NCBI RefSeq assembly: GCF_002954245.1
Contig: NZ_PPTG01000014.1
Coordinates: 1 to 64,000, forward strand
DNA from: Cryobacterium aureum
GTDB taxonomy: Bacteria; Actinomycetota; Actinomycetes; Actinomycetales; Microbacteriaceae
Reading direction: 5' to 3'
Length of the DNA: 64,000 nucleotides
Part shown: positions 52,565 through 61,625 of the stretch, one piece after another
Numbering within the stretch: the first letter of the stretch is position 1
How the letters are laid out: each line of letters begins with the position of its first letter
Made by a program: the position numbers and the translations under genes
The notes under the pieces: model-generated
Database searches by the model: none
What the model saw: only the letters and a program-made list of their open reading frames with translations
What the model was told of the DNA's origin: nothing

Positions 52565-53716
52565 ATGGACACTCGCGAGCTCCACACCACATGCACGATC
52601 GTTCCGCCCTATCTGCTGGTGCGGCTGGCAAAACTTGACGATCCCCGATTTGCGCACGCTGCGGCGGCCGCCCGGGCTTCGCTGCTGCGGGACTCGCAGA
52701 TTCGGCAGTTGCGGGGCGGGACGCATCCGTTTCCCTACTCGGGGGCGCGCGCCCTGCCGGCGCGCACCCCGGGTGAGTCTGACCGCACCATTTCGGATGC
52801 CGGTGGCCAGGAACGCCTGCCCGGTCGCCGGGTGCGCACCGAGGGTCAGCCTGCCGGCACTGACCCGGCCGTGAACGAGGCGTACGACGGGCTCGGTGCA
52901 ACGCAAGCCCTGTTCTGGACCCAGTTCGGGCGCGACAGCATCGACGGCAACGGACTGCCCTTGGACGCGACCGTGCACTACGGCAAGCAGTACGACAACG
53001 CCTTCTGGGACGGCGAACGCATGGTGTTCGGCGATGGTGACGGGCAGGTTTTCACGCGCTTCACGATTTCGCCCAGTGTGATCGGGCACGAGCTCACCCA
53101 CGGAGTCACCCAGTTCACGGCCAACCTCACCTACCAAGGCCAGTCGGGGGCGCTCAACGAGTCCATCTCCGACGTCTTCGGCACCCTGGTCGAGCAACAC
53201 GTCAAGAACCAATCCACAGCTGAGGCCAGCTGGTTGATCGGCGAAGGCCTGTTCACCGACCAGGTCGAGGGCGTAGCCCTGCGTTCGATGAAAACGCCAG
53301 GGACCGCATACAACGACGATGTGCTCGGCAAAGATCCACAACCCGACAGCATGGCCGGGTACGTGGAAACCGACGACGACAACGGCGGAGTGCACCTCAA
53401 TTCGGGCATTCCCAACCGCGCGTTCTACCTGGTCGCCGATGCCCTCGGCGGCAACGCCTGGGAGACGCCGGGCCACATTTGGTACGACACCCTCACCGGC
53501 GGGGCGCTGGCCCGCACCAGCGATTTCGCCGCGTTCGCCGCGGCAACGGCCGATACCGCGGCGCGCCTCTACGGCAATGGCGGTGCCGCCCACGACGCGG
53601 TCCTGCGAGCCTGGGCGATGGTGGGCGTGGTGGCGGCAATTCCGTCGCCGCTTCCCAATCAACCAGCCCCACCGGCATCCCCGAGGCCGGCAGGCGTACC
53701 CCGACCTCCGGAGTAG
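52565..53716 (+). CDS. Protealysin-type M4 metalloprotease
   Basis: 383 residues of the thermolysin family. The zinc motif HELTHG is at 175-180 (His175, Glu176, His179) and the third ligand in GALNESISD (Glu199); the downstream active-site His is in GVHLNSGIPNRAF. There is no signal peptide. The short N-terminal propeptide has the PPYLL motif (14-18) seen in protealysin rather than the long FTP-type propeptide. The C-terminus is a Pro-rich tail. The next gene, 9 bases away, encodes the cognate-looking emfourin. Confidence 0.9.
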   Translation: MDTRELHTTCTIVPPYLLVRLAKLDDPRFAHAAAAARASLLRDSQIRQLRGGTHPFPYSGARALPARTPGESDRTISDAGGQERLPGRRVRTEGQPAGTDPAVNEAYDGLGATQALFWTQFGRDSIDGNGLPLDATVHYGKQYDNAFWDGERMVFGDGDGQVFTRFTISPSVIGHELTHGVTQFTANLTYQGQSGALNESISDVFGTLVEQHVKNQSTAEASWLIGEGLFTDQVEGVALRSMKTPGTAYNDDVLGKDPQPDSMAGYVETDDDNGGVHLNSGIPNRAFYLVADALGGNAWETPGHIWYDTLTGGALARTSDFAAFAAATADTAARLYGNGGAAHDAVLRAWAMVGVVAAIPSPLPNQPAPPASPRPAGVPRPPE

Positions 53717-53725
53717 CATCACGGT

Positions 53726-53992
53726 ATGAAAGTCATCGTCTCCCGCAGCGGCGGGATGGCGGGCATCCGCCTGACCTGGGAAGTGCGAGTCGAAGAACAA
53801 CCCGACCCGAATACGTGGGCCGAGTTTCTGAACTCCCTGCCCTGGGACGACGTCACCGACAGCGAGGCTACCCCCGACCGATTCGTCTACCGCATTCGGT
53901 GCTCCCCGCACGAGGTGGTGCTCGCCGAACCCCAAGTGAACGGGCCGTGGCGCGATCTGGTCAACCGGGTCAGGGCCGCCAACGGTATGTAG
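53726..53992 (+). CDS. Emfourin-type protealysin inhibitor
   Basis: 88 residues beginning MKVIVSRSGGMAGIRLTWEV, which fits the emfourin (M4in) family described as a proteinaceous inhibitor co-encoded with protealysin. No signal peptide, no cysteine pair, so cytosolic, as the protease also appears to be. It follows the protease by 9 bases, indicating one operon and stoichiometric control of the enzyme. Binding to this protease is inferred from family and position. Confidence 0.8.
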   Translation: MKVIVSRSGGMAGIRLTWEVRVEEQPDPNTWAEFLNSLPWDDVTDSEATPDRFVYRIRCSPHEVVLAEPQVNGPWRDLVNRVRAANGM

Positions 53993-54014
53993 CGCCCCTG
54001 ACCCATTTCAGGCG

Positions 54015-55766
54015 TTAGGCCTTCGGATGACGCCCCCAGCGCGGGCGACGCGTCGGATCGTCGGTCAGTGCCGCCTCGATGTGCCCGTCGACCTGGTCAC
54101 CGAAGTGGTCGTCAAAGTTCTCCTCGAGATGCGCGGTGACGGACTTACCGATCCGGCGGGCCATCTCCTCCCGGCGCTGACGTCGTTCGGCAGCCACCAA
54201 ATCCTCGTGTTCGACGCGGAAGGCCTTGTAGAGAGCAATACACATGCCGATCATGACGATGCTCACCGGAATAGCGGTCAAAATCGCACCGGTCTGCAGA
54301 GCGGCCAGTCCACCAGCCAACAGCAGTGCGATGGCCACGAGCCCGCCGAGGCCGGCCCACATGATGCGGCTCCACTTGGGCGGATTGGTGTCCCCGCCGG
54401 ATGCGAGCATGTCGATCACGAGCGAACCTGAGTCGGCGGAGGTGATGAAGAAGATCGCAATAACGATCACCGCGAGCACCGAAAGGATCACGCCGAACGG
54501 CAGGGTGCCCAGAAAGCTGAACAGCACATTCTCGGGGATAATGCCGACCTTGGGGTCGAAGAGCCCGCCGCCGTCACCTTCCCAGGCCTGACGGATAGCG
54601 CTGCCGCCCATGACCGCGAACCAGACGAACGTGACCAGGGTCGGAACGAGCAGCACGCCGGCAATGAACTGGCGAACCGTGCGTCCACGTGAAATGCGCG
54701 CGATGAACACGCCAACGAACGGTGCCCACGAGATCCACCAGCCCCAGTAGAAGATCGTCCAGGCACCCTGGAAGTCGAGGCCAGCCTGGCCGGTGAACGC
54801 TCCGGTGTCAAAGGTGAGTCCGACAACGTTCTGAAAGTAGCCACCGATCGACTGCACGAGCAAACGCAGCAGGTACATCGTGGGGCCGAGCAGCAGCACG
54901 GCTACGAGCAGAAAGCCAGCCATGCCGAGGTTAATGTTGGACAGCCACTTGATGCCCTTGCCGACGCCGCTGACAACCGAAGCCGTCGCGATGATGGTGA
55001 TGACGACGATCAAAATGATGAGCAGGGTATTAGTGACCTCGCCGACCACACCGAGAAAGCTCAATCCGGCGGCGATCTGCTTGACACCGAGTCCGAGAGA
55101 GGTCGCGACACCGAACAGGGTACCGACGATGGCGATCACGTCGATCGCGTCACCGAGGCGCCCCTTGACCCGCCGCGTCCCGAGGAGCGGCTCGAGGGCC
55201 CAGCGGATGGAAACCGGCCGCCCCTTCCGGTGGATCGAGTAAGCGAGGGCTAGGCCGACAACGGCATAGATGGCCCAGGCGTGGAACCCCCAGTGCAGGA
55301 AGGTCTGCGACATCGCAGCGGAGGCGAGATCCGCGGAATCGCCGGTCACGCCCGGCTTCGGAGTCGTGAAGAAGGTGAGGGGTTCTGAGGCCCCCCAGAA
55401 GACCAGACCGATGCCCATCCCGGCAGCGAAGAGCATCGAGAACCAGCTCATCAGGCCGAATTCGGGTTCGTCGTCGTCTTTACCCAGCTTGATGTCGCCG
55501 AAACGGCTCAGGCCCATCCAAATGGCGAACACGACGAAAGCCGCGACGATGACCATATAGTACGGGCCGAGGCCGGCCACCACCCAACCCTGCAGCAGGG
55601 CGAGAACGCTGCCCGTCCGCACGGGAAAAGTGATGGCGACGATGACGACGGCCAAAATGATGCCGAGTGCCGGGTAGAACACTCGCGGTGCCGGAACGGC
55701 GAAACGACGGGGTTTGGGTGGACTGCTGTGCGACGGTTTCGCCGGTACTTCGGGTAGTGCACTCAC
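54015..55766 (-). CDS. BCCT family betaine/carnitine/choline transporter
   Basis: 583 residues, 12 transmembrane helices with cytosolic tails. Family signatures FWGASEPLTFF, WIFYWGWWISWAPFVGVFIARISRGRTVRQF (read in part) and FITSADSGSLVIDML are clear, and WGWW gives the aromatic substrate box. Imports glycine betaine-type osmolytes by sodium symport. Charged C-terminal tail (HLEENFDDHFGDQVD) could sense osmotic strength, as in BetP. I chose GTG 55766 with AGAGGG upstream over a TTG thirteen codons earlier. Confidence 0.92.
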   Translation of the reverse strand: MSALPEVPAKPSHSSPPKPRRFAVPAPRVFYPALGIILAVVIVAITFPVRTGSVLALLQGWVVAGLGPYYMVIVAAFVVFAIWMGLSRFGDIKLGKDDDEPEFGLMSWFSMLFAAGMGIGLVFWGASEPLTFFTTPKPGVTGDSADLASAAMSQTFLHWGFHAWAIYAVVGLALAYSIHRKGRPVSIRWALEPLLGTRRVKGRLGDAIDVIAIVGTLFGVATSLGLGVKQIAAGLSFLGVVGEVTNTLLIILIVVITIIATASVVSGVGKGIKWLSNINLGMAGFLLVAVLLLGPTMYLLRLLVQSIGGYFQNVVGLTFDTGAFTGQAGLDFQGAWTIFYWGWWISWAPFVGVFIARISRGRTVRQFIAGVLLVPTLVTFVWFAVMGGSAIRQAWEGDGGGLFDPKVGIIPENVLFSFLGTLPFGVILSVLAVIVIAIFFITSADSGSLVIDMLASGGDTNPPKWSRIMWAGLGGLVAIALLLAGGLAALQTGAILTAIPVSIVMIGMCIALYKAFRVEHEDLVAAERRQRREEMARRIGKSVTAHLEENFDDHFGDQVDGHIEAALTDDPTRRPRWGRHPKA

Positions 55767-55883
55767 TGTGGAACCCTCTCTAGAATAGATCGCAACGAGC
55801 GACAAAACCCCTCAGGATTAAACCGCTTGTGCACCGCCAGGTGCCTGCCCCGCTGGGCAAAACTCCAGTTTACAGGTAAAACA

Positions 55884-55897
55884 CCCCCAATTGGGGG
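55884..55897. promoter_or_regulatory. Perfect 14-bp palindrome upstream of the BCCT gene
   Basis: CCCCCAATTGGGGG lies 118 bases upstream of the transporter start, inside an AT-rich patch (TAAAAC to TATTTTA). On the minus strand it falls between TTGCCC and TTACCT, which could serve as weak -35/-10 boxes. A regulator site for osmotic control is inferred. Confidence 0.5.
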
Positions 55898-56012
55898 CAA
55901 AGTATTTTAGGCGCCCGCTGTGGTGGAAAACACGCCGGCGCTCTGGCCCTGAGGCCCGGGGCGTGTGACGATGGACCATGACTTTCAATGACGTCAACGA
56001 GGCTGCATCGGC

Positions 56013-56420
56013 GTGCAAAATCTCAGCGAAGAGGAATGCTGGAATGTCTTGCTCTCGGCCAGTCTGGGCCGCCTCGCCGTGGCCGTTGGCGGCATCCCCG
56101 ATATCTTTCCGGTCAATTTCGTCGCCGCCGACCGGCACTTGCTCTTTCGCACCGCGTCGGGCACCAAACTAATCGAGCTCACGGTCAACAACCGGGTCGC
56201 TTTCGAAACGGATGGCGTGGGTCGCGACGACGCGTGGAGCGTCGTCGTGCACGGAACGGCCCGGGCGCTCGACACCCAGCGGGAGATCGACGACGCCGCC
56301 GCCCTGCCGCTGCGACCGCTGATCCCCACGGTCAAGCCGGTGTTCGTCGAGATCGTGCCGGAGTCCATCACCGGACGGCGGTTTTCACTCGGCCCGGAGC
56401 CGACGGCGGCTCTGCTCTAG
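56013..56420 (+). CDS. Pyridoxamine 5'-phosphate oxidase-fold FMN/F420-binding protein
   Basis: 135 residues of the split-barrel PPOX fold: SLGRLAVAVGGIPDIFPVNF and LLFRTASGTKLIELTVNNRVAFE are typical of the Rv-type F420/FMN reductase-like group, and WSVVVHGTARAL is the third strand set. Start is GTG 56013; an upstream stop in frame excludes a longer product. Substrate unknown. A nitroreductase/FMN-binding role is the broad expectation. Confidence 0.8.
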   Translation: MQNLSEEECWNVLLSASLGRLAVAVGGIPDIFPVNFVAADRHLLFRTASGTKLIELTVNNRVAFETDGVGRDDAWSVVVHGTARALDTQREIDDAAALPLRPLIPTVKPVFVEIVPESITGRRFSLGPEPTAALL

Positions 56421-56480
56421 CCTCAGCGCACTAGCGTTGTAGTGCGCCCCTCACCACGAACCGGGGCAAACAGGAGTGCC

Positions 56481-56735
56481 GTGCCCGCCATGCTCAATCT
56501 CACGGTGCACGTGAAGCCCGGCAGCCGCAAAGGCCCGCTCGTGGTGGACGATCCGGAGAGCACATCGGACCACGCATCCGTTACGGTCTTTCTGCAGCAG
56601 CGGGCCGTCGAGGGCGCCGCGAACGACGCCCTCGTGGCACTGCTGGCCAAGCACTTCACGGTGGCCAAGCGCGATGTGAGCATCATCCGCGGTCACACGT
56701 CGAAGATCAAACACCTGCGCATCGACCGGTCGTAG
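56481..56735 (+). CDS. DUF167 (YggU) family protein
   Basis: 84 residues. The fold opens with LTVHVKPGSRKG and ends with the conserved EGAANDALVALLAKHFTVAKRDV then GHTSKIKHLRI. Function is not established for the family. GTG 56481 follows AGGAG (56472-56476); ATG 56490 is the other possible start. Its stop codon lies within a 16-base tandem repeat that continues into the spacer. Confidence 0.85.
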   Translation: MPAMLNLTVHVKPGSRKGPLVVDDPESTSDHASVTVFLQQRAVEGAANDALVALLAKHFTVAKRDVSIIRGHTSKIKHLRIDRS

Positions 56736-56771
56736 TCAGGACCGGTCGTAGTCAGGGCCGGTCGTAGTCAG
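56724..56771 (+). repeat. Three tandem copies of a 16-bp unit
   Basis: GACCGGTCGTAGTCAG occurs at 56724-56739 and 56740-56755, and a one-mismatch copy at 56756-56771. The first copy encodes the last residues and the TAG stop of the DUF167 gene. Probably replication slippage. Confidence 0.9.
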
Positions 56772-56782
56772 GGTCGAACGAC

Positions 56783-57154
56783 TCAGCTCACGCCGAGCAG
56801 GTCGATCACGAAGATCAGGGTCTGGCCGGAGAGGCGGTGACCGGAACCGGCCGGCCCGTAGGCGAGGTGCGGGGGCACAACGAGCTTGCGCCGGCCACCG
56901 ACCTTCATGCCGGGAATACCTTCCTGCCAGCCGGCGATGAGCGAGCGCAGCGGAAAGTTGATCGACTGGCGGCGGTTCCAGGATGAGTCGAACTCGTCGC
57001 CGGACGCAAATTCGACACCGAGGTAATGCACGTCGACGGTCGCGCCGGCGGTAGCCTCGGCACCGTCACCAACGACAACATCGGTAATCTCGAGCTGTTC
57101 GGGGGCAGCGCCCTCCGGGAAGTCAATTTCGGGCTTGGAATTCAAATCAGTCAT
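56783..57154 (-). CDS. FKBP-type peptidyl-prolyl isomerase
   Basis: 123 residues: a short acidic N-terminus then one FKBP domain with TVDVHYLGVEFASGDEFDSSW, LRSLIAGWQEGIPGMKVGGRRKL and PPHLAYGP, covering the FK506-binding pocket residues. No signal peptide, so cytosolic. ATG 57154 is preceded by GGGGG; the open frame upstream lacks homology. It ends 11 bases from the tandem repeat after the convergent DUF167 gene. Confidence 0.92.
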   Translation of the reverse strand: MTDLNSKPEIDFPEGAAPEQLEITDVVVGDGAEATAGATVDVHYLGVEFASGDEFDSSWNRRQSINFPLRSLIAGWQEGIPGMKVGGRRKLVVPPHLAYGPAGSGHRLSGQTLIFVIDLLGVS

Positions 57155-57334
57155 ACCCCCATCCAACCGGATTCGGCGCCGAATTGCACACCGGCCGCCC
57201 ACCTCGGACGACAGAGAAAATAATGCTTGCGCCAGCCCGCTCACGGGTGCATTCTTGGTATACACCAACTCGTCGCATCGGGAGAGTCGTCGGCACTGCC
57301 ACACCACCGAAGCGGCGAGTTTCTGTTGGTGCCG

Positions 57335-58549
57335 TTATCCCAGCACGTCGGCCCGATGATTCATCAGCCGTCCGAGCAGTCGAGCTTCCTGGGCGTGCAG
57401 GGCCGGAGTGCTCTGGCCCCGAACGAGACGGTCGCGCACGAAGGCGAGGCGGGTCGCATCCGTTATGAAGTGACGCATTGCGAGCTTCTTCGGGCGTTGC
57501 TGGCGTCTGCCCCAGGCGAGCGCCTGGCGTCGCCCGGCGCCCGTGCCGAGCATGGAGACCTCGGCCGCGGTGAACCAGCCGGCCTGAGAATATTCGTGCA
57601 GCCGCCGCAGGGTGATGCGGGCCTCCTGCCGGCGTAGAAACAGCACGATGAGAATTGCGGCGATGAACAGCGGCACCTGCACGACCGCGTAGTAGATGAG
57701 CACAGCGGCGTCGCCGCTGAGCACAAAGGTGGACCCGTTCCACAGCGCGTGCAGGAGGATCGCGGGGATCAGGCCGAGCAGAAAATAACCGACCGCCCCG
57801 CCCTTGCCTGCGCTGCGCCGCCCGGCCAGGCCGAGGGCAAGCCCCGTGCAGATCGTGAACGTGACGTGCGCGAACGGCGAAAAGACCCCGCGCAGCAAGA
57901 ACGTGATGCCGAGGCTCTGCGCGTTGCCCTCGGTCATGGCCAGTCCGAAGTATTGAATGTTCTCCGAGAACGCAAAGCCGGCCGCAATCGTCGCGGCGTA
58001 GACGACGCCGTCGACCGGGCCGTCGAAGTGCCTCCGCACCGCCCAGAACAGTACGAGAATGCCGAAGCCCTTGGCGACTTCCTCTACGATCGGGGCCTGA
58101 ATGACGGCGGATGCGAAATCACTCCCGGTCAGTGCCCCCGCGCTGGCCGCTATCGTGATCTGAACACCGAGGTCGAAAAGCAGAGCGGTGATGATGGAGA
58201 TGCCGGCACCCCACAGCAGGGCGAAAATGAAGGCGGGTCGCGGCTCCGGGTCCCAGCGGTCGATCCAGCGCACCGCGAGCAGCACGACAGCGAGCGGCAC
58301 CAGCGCCAGGATCAGCCCGACGAGTAGGGCGCCGGCGCCGAGGAACGTGGTGAGGTACAAAAACACGGCGAGCAGGGCCAGCCCGGCGACCACGATGCCG
58401 ATCACGGCCAGTACGATCGGGCCGACGCGAGCTGGGCGCACCGGCTGGCTCCAAACCGGCTGCACCGGCGACGGACTCGGCTGCACGGGCCACTGCGGGA
58501 ATGGCTGCGGCTGGCCTGGCTGCTGGCCTGGCGGCTGGTCGAGGCTCAT
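57335..58549 (-). CDS. PrsW family intramembrane glutamic-type protease
   Basis: 404 residues: a Pro/Gln-rich cytosolic N-terminus (about 1-40), then about eight transmembrane helices with the PrsW motifs EEVAKG, FAFSENIQYF and FSPFAHVTFT, whose Glu and His residues form the expected active site. Family members cut anti-sigma factors or related membrane proteins. A cytosolic tail of about 100 residues follows. ATG 58549 chosen at MSLDQPPGQQ; weak ribosome site. Confidence 0.88.
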   Translation of the reverse strand: MSLDQPPGQQPGQPQPFPQWPVQPSPSPVQPVWSQPVRPARVGPIVLAVIGIVVAGLALLAVFLYLTTFLGAGALLVGLILALVPLAVVLLAVRWIDRWDPEPRPAFIFALLWGAGISIITALLFDLGVQITIAASAGALTGSDFASAVIQAPIVEEVAKGFGILVLFWAVRRHFDGPVDGVVYAATIAAGFAFSENIQYFGLAMTEGNAQSLGITFLLRGVFSPFAHVTFTICTGLALGLAGRRSAGKGGAVGYFLLGLIPAILLHALWNGSTFVLSGDAAVLIYYAVVQVPLFIAAILIVLFLRRQEARITLRRLHEYSQAGWFTAAEVSMLGTGAGRRQALAWGRRQQRPKKLAMRHFITDATRLAFVRDRLVRGQSTPALHAQEARLLGRLMNHRADVLG

Positions 58550-58580
58550 TACTCGAGAATACCGGCGCGGGCGGCGCGGC

Positions 58581-59966
58581 TCAGGCAGCAAACATCGTGC
58601 CGGGGTTTAGAAGATCGAGCGGATCAAAGACCGCTTTGAGCTGACGTTGCAGCGCGAGGCTCGTATCGCCGATCTCATCGCGCAACCAGCGGCGTTTCAG
58701 CACACCGACGCCGTGTTCTCCGGTGAGGGTGCCGCCGAGGGCGAGCGCGGCCTGGAACATCTCGTCGGCGGCGGCCCAGATCTCGTCGGGCACTGCCGCA
58801 TCCGCTGCTCCTTCGCGTGGAATAACGAAATTCGGGTGCAGGTTGCCGTCGCCGGCGTGGGCGACGGTGGGAATGGGAATGCCGGTGCGAGCGCTGATTT
58901 CGGCGATCGCGGCGAACATCTCGGCCATACGCGAGCGCGGCACCGACACATCTTCGATCAGCACGCGGCCGAACTGCTCCAGGGCCGGGTGCATGGCGCG
59001 GCGGATGGCCAGCAGGCGGTCGCCGGAGGCAGCATCCGTCGACAGGCTGGCTTCGCCGCCGGCCGCCCGCAACACGGCAACGGCCTGTTCGGCTTCGGCG
59101 AGCGCAGCCGGGCCGTCGGTCTGCACGAGCAGGAATGCGCCGCGACCGAGCGGCAAACCGGCCGAACCCTCTGGCCCGAGGTAGGCGGCGACCAGGCCGA
59201 GCGCGACCGGGTCGATCAGTTCCATGACGGCGGGGCGGATGCGTGCGGCCGTGATCGCCGCGCTGCCTGCGGCCGCCGCCGTGACAGTGTCGAAAACCGC
59301 ACCGATGGTGGCTACGGTGCCTGCCGTGAGCGCGCGCACCCGCACGGTCGCTTCGACGATGACGCCGAGGGTCCCCTCGGAGCCGGTGAGCAGGGCGGTG
59401 AGATCGTAGCCGGTGACGCCTTTAACGGTGCGGTGCCCGGTGCGCAGCAAGCTGCCGTCGGCGAGCACGACGGTCAGGCCGAGCACCGCTTCCCGGGTGA
59501 CGCCGTATTTGGCGCAGAGCAGGCCGCCGGCGTTCGTGGCGATATTGCCGCCGACGGTGGAAATGGCTTTGCTGGCCGGATCGGGGGCAAACCACAGGTT
59601 CTGCTGGGCGAGCGCGTCGTTCAGGTGCTGGTTGATCACCCCGGCTTCGACCACGGCGAGTTCGTCGTCAGGGTTGATTTCCAGGATGCGGGTCAGCCCG
59701 GCCACACTAAGCACGATGGACCCGTCGGTGCCGCAGGCTCCGCCGGAGAGTCCCGTTCCGGCGCCGCGGGTGACCACCGGCACGCGGAATTCGGTGGCGA
59801 TGCGCAGCACCGCCTGCACGTGAGCGACCGTGGTGGCGCGCACGATGGCGAGGGGTGTGCCGTCGGCGATCCAGCCGGATTTGTCGGTGCGGCTGGCAGC
59901 GAGGTCGAGTTGTGCAGTGCTGACGATGTCGCCAAGCTCGGACTGGAGGCGCAGCAGTGCGTTCAT
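58581..59966 (-). CDS. FAD-linked oxidase, glycolate/D-2-hydroxyacid dehydrogenase type (GlcD-like)
   Basis: 461 residues. The PCMH FAD domain has VVTRGAGTGLSGGACGTDGSIVL and the GGNIATNAGGLLCAKYG loop; the C-terminal substrate domain ends TLTGEHGVGVLKRRWL. Oxidises 2-hydroxyacids such as D-lactate or glycolate. No glcE/glcF partner genes are adjacent. 31 bases upstream of the prsW-like gene on the same strand. Confidence 0.88.
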   Translation of the reverse strand: MNALLRLQSELGDIVSTAQLDLAASRTDKSGWIADGTPLAIVRATTVAHVQAVLRIATEFRVPVVTRGAGTGLSGGACGTDGSIVLSVAGLTRILEINPDDELAVVEAGVINQHLNDALAQQNLWFAPDPASKAISTVGGNIATNAGGLLCAKYGVTREAVLGLTVVLADGSLLRTGHRTVKGVTGYDLTALLTGSEGTLGVIVEATVRVRALTAGTVATIGAVFDTVTAAAAGSAAITAARIRPAVMELIDPVALGLVAAYLGPEGSAGLPLGRGAFLLVQTDGPAALAEAEQAVAVLRAAGGEASLSTDAASGDRLLAIRRAMHPALEQFGRVLIEDVSVPRSRMAEMFAAIAEISARTGIPIPTVAHAGDGNLHPNFVIPREGAADAAVPDEIWAAADEMFQAALALGGTLTGEHGVGVLKRRWLRDEIGDTSLALQRQLKAVFDPLDLLNPGTMFAA

Positions 59967-60041
59967 CCCCCCAGCCTATCGACGAGCACCCAGGTCCGAT
60001 TTCCGCTACCGTCCCGCGTCCGATCGTGGCAGGCTCACGGT

Positions 60042-61562
60042 ATGACGTCCTCTGCCGCAGACCAGGTCTTCGCCGAGCGCTACCGCATCATGTGCTCGCG
60101 CGACACTCGTTTCGACGGCCAGTTCATCACCGGCGTGCATACGACGGGTATCTACTGCCGGCCGAGCTGCCCGGCCGCCACGCCCAAACCGGGCAATGTG
60201 TCGTTCTACCTCACCGCTGCGGCCGCCCATGAGGCCGGGCTGCGCGCCTGCAAGCGGTGCCTGCCCGACGCGGTGCCCGGCTCACCGGCCTGGAACCTGC
60301 GGGATGACCTCGCCGCCCGCGCGATGCGACTGATTTCTGACGGCGTGCTCGAGCGCGACGGCGTACCGGGGCTCGCCGCCCGCCTCGGCTACACGCCGCG
60401 GCATCTGACCCGGGTGTTGGTCGCCGAACTCGGTGCCGGTCCGCTCGCCCTCGCCCGCGCGCATCGTGCGCAGACCGCACGCCTGTTACTGCTGGGCACC
60501 GACCTGAAGATCACGGACGTGGCGTTCGCCGCCGGCTTTGGCAGTGTGCGCCAGTTCAACGACACCGTCACGTCCGTATACGAACGCACCCCCACCGAGG
60601 TGCGCGCCACCCGGCGTCCACCATTCGAGCGTCCGATCCCTGGCGTCGATCCTGCCGAAACCAGGATGACCCTGCAACTGCCGGCCCGCGCACCCTTCGA
60701 CGGCGCCGGCCTACTGCGCTTTCTCGGCACCCGCGCCCTGCCCGGCGTCGAAACGGCCACCGCAACGAGCTACGCCCGCACGGTGCGGCTGCCCAACGGC
60801 ACAGCCACCGTCGAGGTGACCCTGTCGGGAACGGATGCGGCCCCCGCCCTGGCTTGCAGCATCCGTCTGACCCAGCTCGCCGACCTGGCACCGCTGGTGA
60901 GCCGGGTTCGTCGACTGTTCGATCTCGATGCTGACGCACAGGCCATCGATCATGATCTGGCCACGGATTCGGCGCTGGCCATCTCGGTCGCCAAGACCCC
61001 CGGCATCCGCGTGCCGGGCAGTATGGACGCCGAAGAAACACTGTTCCGGGCGCTGATCGGGCAGCAGATCTCGGTCGCCGCCGCCCGCACCGCGCTGACC
61101 AGGCTGGCCGATGCGCTCGGCGAACGCCTGCCAGGGCCTGAGTCGCGGCTGCTCTTTCCCACTGCGGCGCAGATCGCTGCCGGCGGCCCTGCCGTGCTGC
61201 GCGGGCCGGGCGCTCGAATCGAGACGATCCTGCGGGTCGCGGAGGCGCTGGCAGCGGGCGAATTGCAGCTGTCAGCCGGGCAGACCCGCGCCGAACTCCA
61301 AGCAAGTCTGGTCGCGCTGCGGGGAATCGGACCGTGGACGGCCGGGTACGTGGCCATGCGAGTGCTCGGCAGCCCCGACATTCTGCTGACCAGCGATCTG
61401 GCACTGCGACAGGGTGCCGGCAGACTCGGCCTACCCGTGCAACCGCGCGCTCTGGCCGTCCGCGGGGCCGACTGGGCGCCGTGGCGCAGTTACGCCGGAA
61501 TGCACCTGTGGCATGCTGCCGGTGCACCTGCTGTTGGCGAGGGGGCCGTTTCCTCCAAGTAG
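60042..61562 (+). CDS. alkA: Ada-type transcriptional activator / AlkA DNA-3-methyladenine glycosylase fusion
   Basis: 506 residues. The N-terminal Ada domain has the zinc cysteines Cys39, Cys43, Cys70 and Cys73 (IYCRPSC, ACKRC), with Cys39 the methyl acceptor. An AraC-type HTH follows at about 90-190 (LAARLGYTPRHLTRVLVAE). The AlkA domain (about 205-490) has the helix-hairpin-helix LRGIGPWTAGYVAMR and the catalytic aspartate in LTSDLALRQG. Removes alkylated bases and probably activates its own transcription. No ogt follows directly. Confidence 0.92.
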   Translation: MTSSAADQVFAERYRIMCSRDTRFDGQFITGVHTTGIYCRPSCPAATPKPGNVSFYLTAAAAHEAGLRACKRCLPDAVPGSPAWNLRDDLAARAMRLISDGVLERDGVPGLAARLGYTPRHLTRVLVAELGAGPLALARAHRAQTARLLLLGTDLKITDVAFAAGFGSVRQFNDTVTSVYERTPTEVRATRRPPFERPIPGVDPAETRMTLQLPARAPFDGAGLLRFLGTRALPGVETATATSYARTVRLPNGTATVEVTLSGTDAAPALACSIRLTQLADLAPLVSRVRRLFDLDADAQAIDHDLATDSALAISVAKTPGIRVPGSMDAEETLFRALIGQQISVAAARTALTRLADALGERLPGPESRLLFPTAAQIAAGGPAVLRGPGARIETILRVAEALAAGELQLSAGQTRAELQASLVALRGIGPWTAGYVAMRVLGSPDILLTSDLALRQGAGRLGLPVQPRALAVRGADWAPWRSYAGMHLWHAAGAPAVGEGAVSSK

Positions 61563-61625
61563 ACCGACCGAGGGTTGGAGCACCTCACAGCGCAACCCGC
61601 AGGCAGAGCCGGTTAGCCTAGAAGA

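Noticed and set aside
53992..54014. Terminator between emfourin and the BCCT gene
   Set aside because: Only a short imperfect hairpin (CCTGA/TCAGG with bulged flank) and no T-run, so too weak to list as a feature.
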